A stretch of 64,000 nt of DNA from Proteiniphilum sp. UBA5384. Lineage in GTDB: Bacteria; Bacteroidota; Bacteroidia; Bacteroidales; Dysgonomonadaceae. The notes beneath the pieces were generated by a model. It had not been told where the DNA came from. It saw only the letters and a program-made list of their open reading frames with translations, and made no database searches. How positions within the stretch are numbered: the first letter of the stretch is position 1; each line of letters starts with the position of its first letter. Below, in pieces: positions 62,992-64,000 of this stretch. The position numbers were made by a program, and so were the translations under genes. The DNA lies in the NCBI RefSeq assembly GCF_002410825.1, contig NZ_DHOS01000002.1, forward strand, positions 62,001 through 126,000, given 5' to 3'.

Positions 62992-64000
62992 ATGAATCCG
63001 TTTTTACTATATAATTATCTAAGTCCTGATTATTTCTGTGATAGACATGTAGAAACAGAAATTTTATTGAAGAACATAAATAATAAGAGCAATATAGCAG
63101 TGTTCTCTCAACGCAGACTTGGAAAGACAGCACTTGTCAAACATGTCTTTTATCTTTTGAAAAAAAAACAAAGTACCATTTATTTGGATATTTTCCCTAC
63201 TTCATCATTAAAAGAGTTTACAGATTACTTAGCTACGGCAATTTACAAAGAATTCCCCATACATAAAAGTACAGGAAGAAAATTTTGGGAACATATCAAA
63301 TTATTGCGGCCTATACTTAAAATAAATGCATTGAGCGGTGAACCTGAATTAACGTTGGATATCTCTCATCCTGAGCAGATAGAAAAAAGCCTTCCTCAAC
63401 TTTTTTCTTTTCTAGACCAACAGGAAAAAAAGATAGTAATTGCTATTGATGAGTTTCAACAGATACTTTCATATCCTGAAAAAAATGTGGAAGCTTTATT
63501 GAGAACAATCATACAAAACCTACACAATATCTCCTTTATATTTTTAGGGAGTGATAGTCGGTTAATGATCGAAATTTTCAATAATACCAAAAGACCCTTT
63601 TACGGGAATACTAACTTTCTGACACTGAGGAAAATACCTAGGGCGGAATATACCTCTTTTATCAAGAATTTATTTCATACGGTAGGAGTGGAGACAGATG
63701 AAAAAGTTCTTGAAATGATATTAGATCTTACATGCGCTCATACATATTATACACAACGGCTATGCCATGAGGTTTATGCTGACCGAATGTCCTATGTAGA
63801 AGAAAAAGATATTGTGGATATTCTTTATAAATTAATTCAACAGAATGAGTCTGTTTATTTTCAATATAGAAATTTATTGACAAAATCTCAATGGAAAACT
63901 TTAAAAGCAGTTGCTGCAGAAGAAGTTGTTTATCAGCCTTATTCTCAAAAATTTACAAAGAAGTATGGTTTGGGTACTGTCTCAACATTACAGCGTAATT
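62992..64000 (+). CDS. Archaeal-type (STAND-like) ATPase, C-terminus beyond window
   Basis: 336 codons visible, running past the right edge. Start ATG 62992 (MNPFLLYNYLSPDYFCDRHVE). Walker A is SQRRLGKT (39-46), the form typical of the archaeal ATPase family in which the first Gly is replaced and QRR/PRR precedes GKT. Walker B is IVIAIDEFQQ (148-157), followed by the sensor IFLGSDSRLM. A winged-helix-like region begins about 300 (LTKSQWKTLKAVAAEE). Such genes are often multicopy in Bacteroidota genomes and their function is not established; defence or regulation has been suggested. Its AT-rich composition differs from the neighbours upstream, which is compatible with acquisition. Confidence 0.85.
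   Translation, partial: MNPFLLYNYLSPDYFCDRHVETEILLKNINNKSNIAVFSQRRLGKTALVKHVFYLLKKKQSTIYLDIFPTSSLKEFTDYLATAIYKEFPIHKSTGRKFWEHIKLLRPILKINALSGEPELTLDISHPEQIEKSLPQLFSFLDQQEKKIVIAIDEFQQILSYPEKNVEALLRTIIQNLHNISFIFLGSDSRLMIEIFNNTKRPFYGNTNFLTLRKIPRAEYTSFIKNLFHTVGVETDEKVLEMILDLTCAHTYYTQRLCHEVYADRMSYVEEKDIVDILYKLIQQNESVYFQYRNLLTKSQWKTLKAVAAEEVVYQPYSQKFTKKYGLGTVSTLQRN

Noticed and set aside
1..64000. tRNA, rRNA genes, CRISPR arrays and insertion sequences
   Set aside because: I saw no tRNA-like cloverleaf, rRNA segment, regular spacer-repeat array or transposase reading frame; short RNA genes could still be missed by eye.

Overview
This window is chromosomal DNA from a member of the Bacteroidota, most likely order Bacteroidales. 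The evidence is three SusC/SusD pairs, a hybrid two-component regulator, many lipoproteins with Bacteroidota-style signal peptides, promoters with the TAnnTTTG -7 element, a large LptD-like protein and a ThrA / ApgM-type / ThrC threonine operon. I cannot place the genus; a Dysgonomonadaceae or Porphyromonadaceae-like organism is a guess.

Layout. (1) 1-7.7 kb, minus strand: a LacI-type regulator, L-fucose isomerase, SusC and a SusD cut by the window edge. Matching LacI-type operators lie before the regulator and before the isomerase. (2) 7.8-10 kb, minus strand: housekeeping ychF and nadA. (3) 9.96-10.62 kb: an AT-rich gene-free stretch with DnaA-box-like sequences. Gene direction and base skew both switch here, so it is a candidate replication origin. 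(4) 10.6-13.7 kb, plus strand: a phosphatase-fold lipoprotein without its catalytic residues, and a DEAD-box RNA helicase. (5) 13.7-18.9 kb: a TonB-dependent receptor with a beta-helix lipoprotein, a MORN-type protein and a small carboxypeptidase-regulatory-like protein. Two of the promoters carry four 11-bp-spaced repeats like a Pho box. (6) 19.3-28.2 kb: a second SusC/SusD locus with an IPT/NHL lipoprotein, a DUF1735-type lipoprotein and a Tat-exported sugar isomerase/epimerase-like protein. (7) 28.4-31 kb: alaS. (8) 31.1-46.7 kb: a third, complete polysaccharide utilization locus with a GH35 beta-galactosidase, SusC, SusD, an F5/8C lipoprotein, an EEP-family lipoprotein, GH43 and its HTCS regulator. 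Its two transcription units share a 70-bp promoter element that is 87% identical. (9) 46.8-53.3 kb: acyltransferase, BASS transporter, rarA and lptD. (10) 53.4-58.7 kb: thrA, an ApgM-type putative homoserine kinase and thrC, preceded by a Thr-rich leader peptide that looks like an attenuator. (11) 58.7-62.7 kb: a lipoprotein of two tandem ecotin domains, a GH43 lipoprotein and a fusion of an EEP domain with a calcineurin-like phosphoesterase. (12) 62.8-64 kb: an archaeal-type ATPase, cut by the edge, behind tandem palindromes.

How they fit together: the three Sus loci import and break down different glycans, one under LacI control and one under HTCS control. The Pho-box-like locus suggests a phosphate-starvation outer-membrane uptake module. 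The most notable items are the candidate oriC, the paired Pho-like promoters, the double ecotin with two different P1 residues, the thr leader peptide, the duplicated HTCS-locus promoter and the repeated EEP plus GH43 pairing. All calls come from reading the sequence; no database search was possible.
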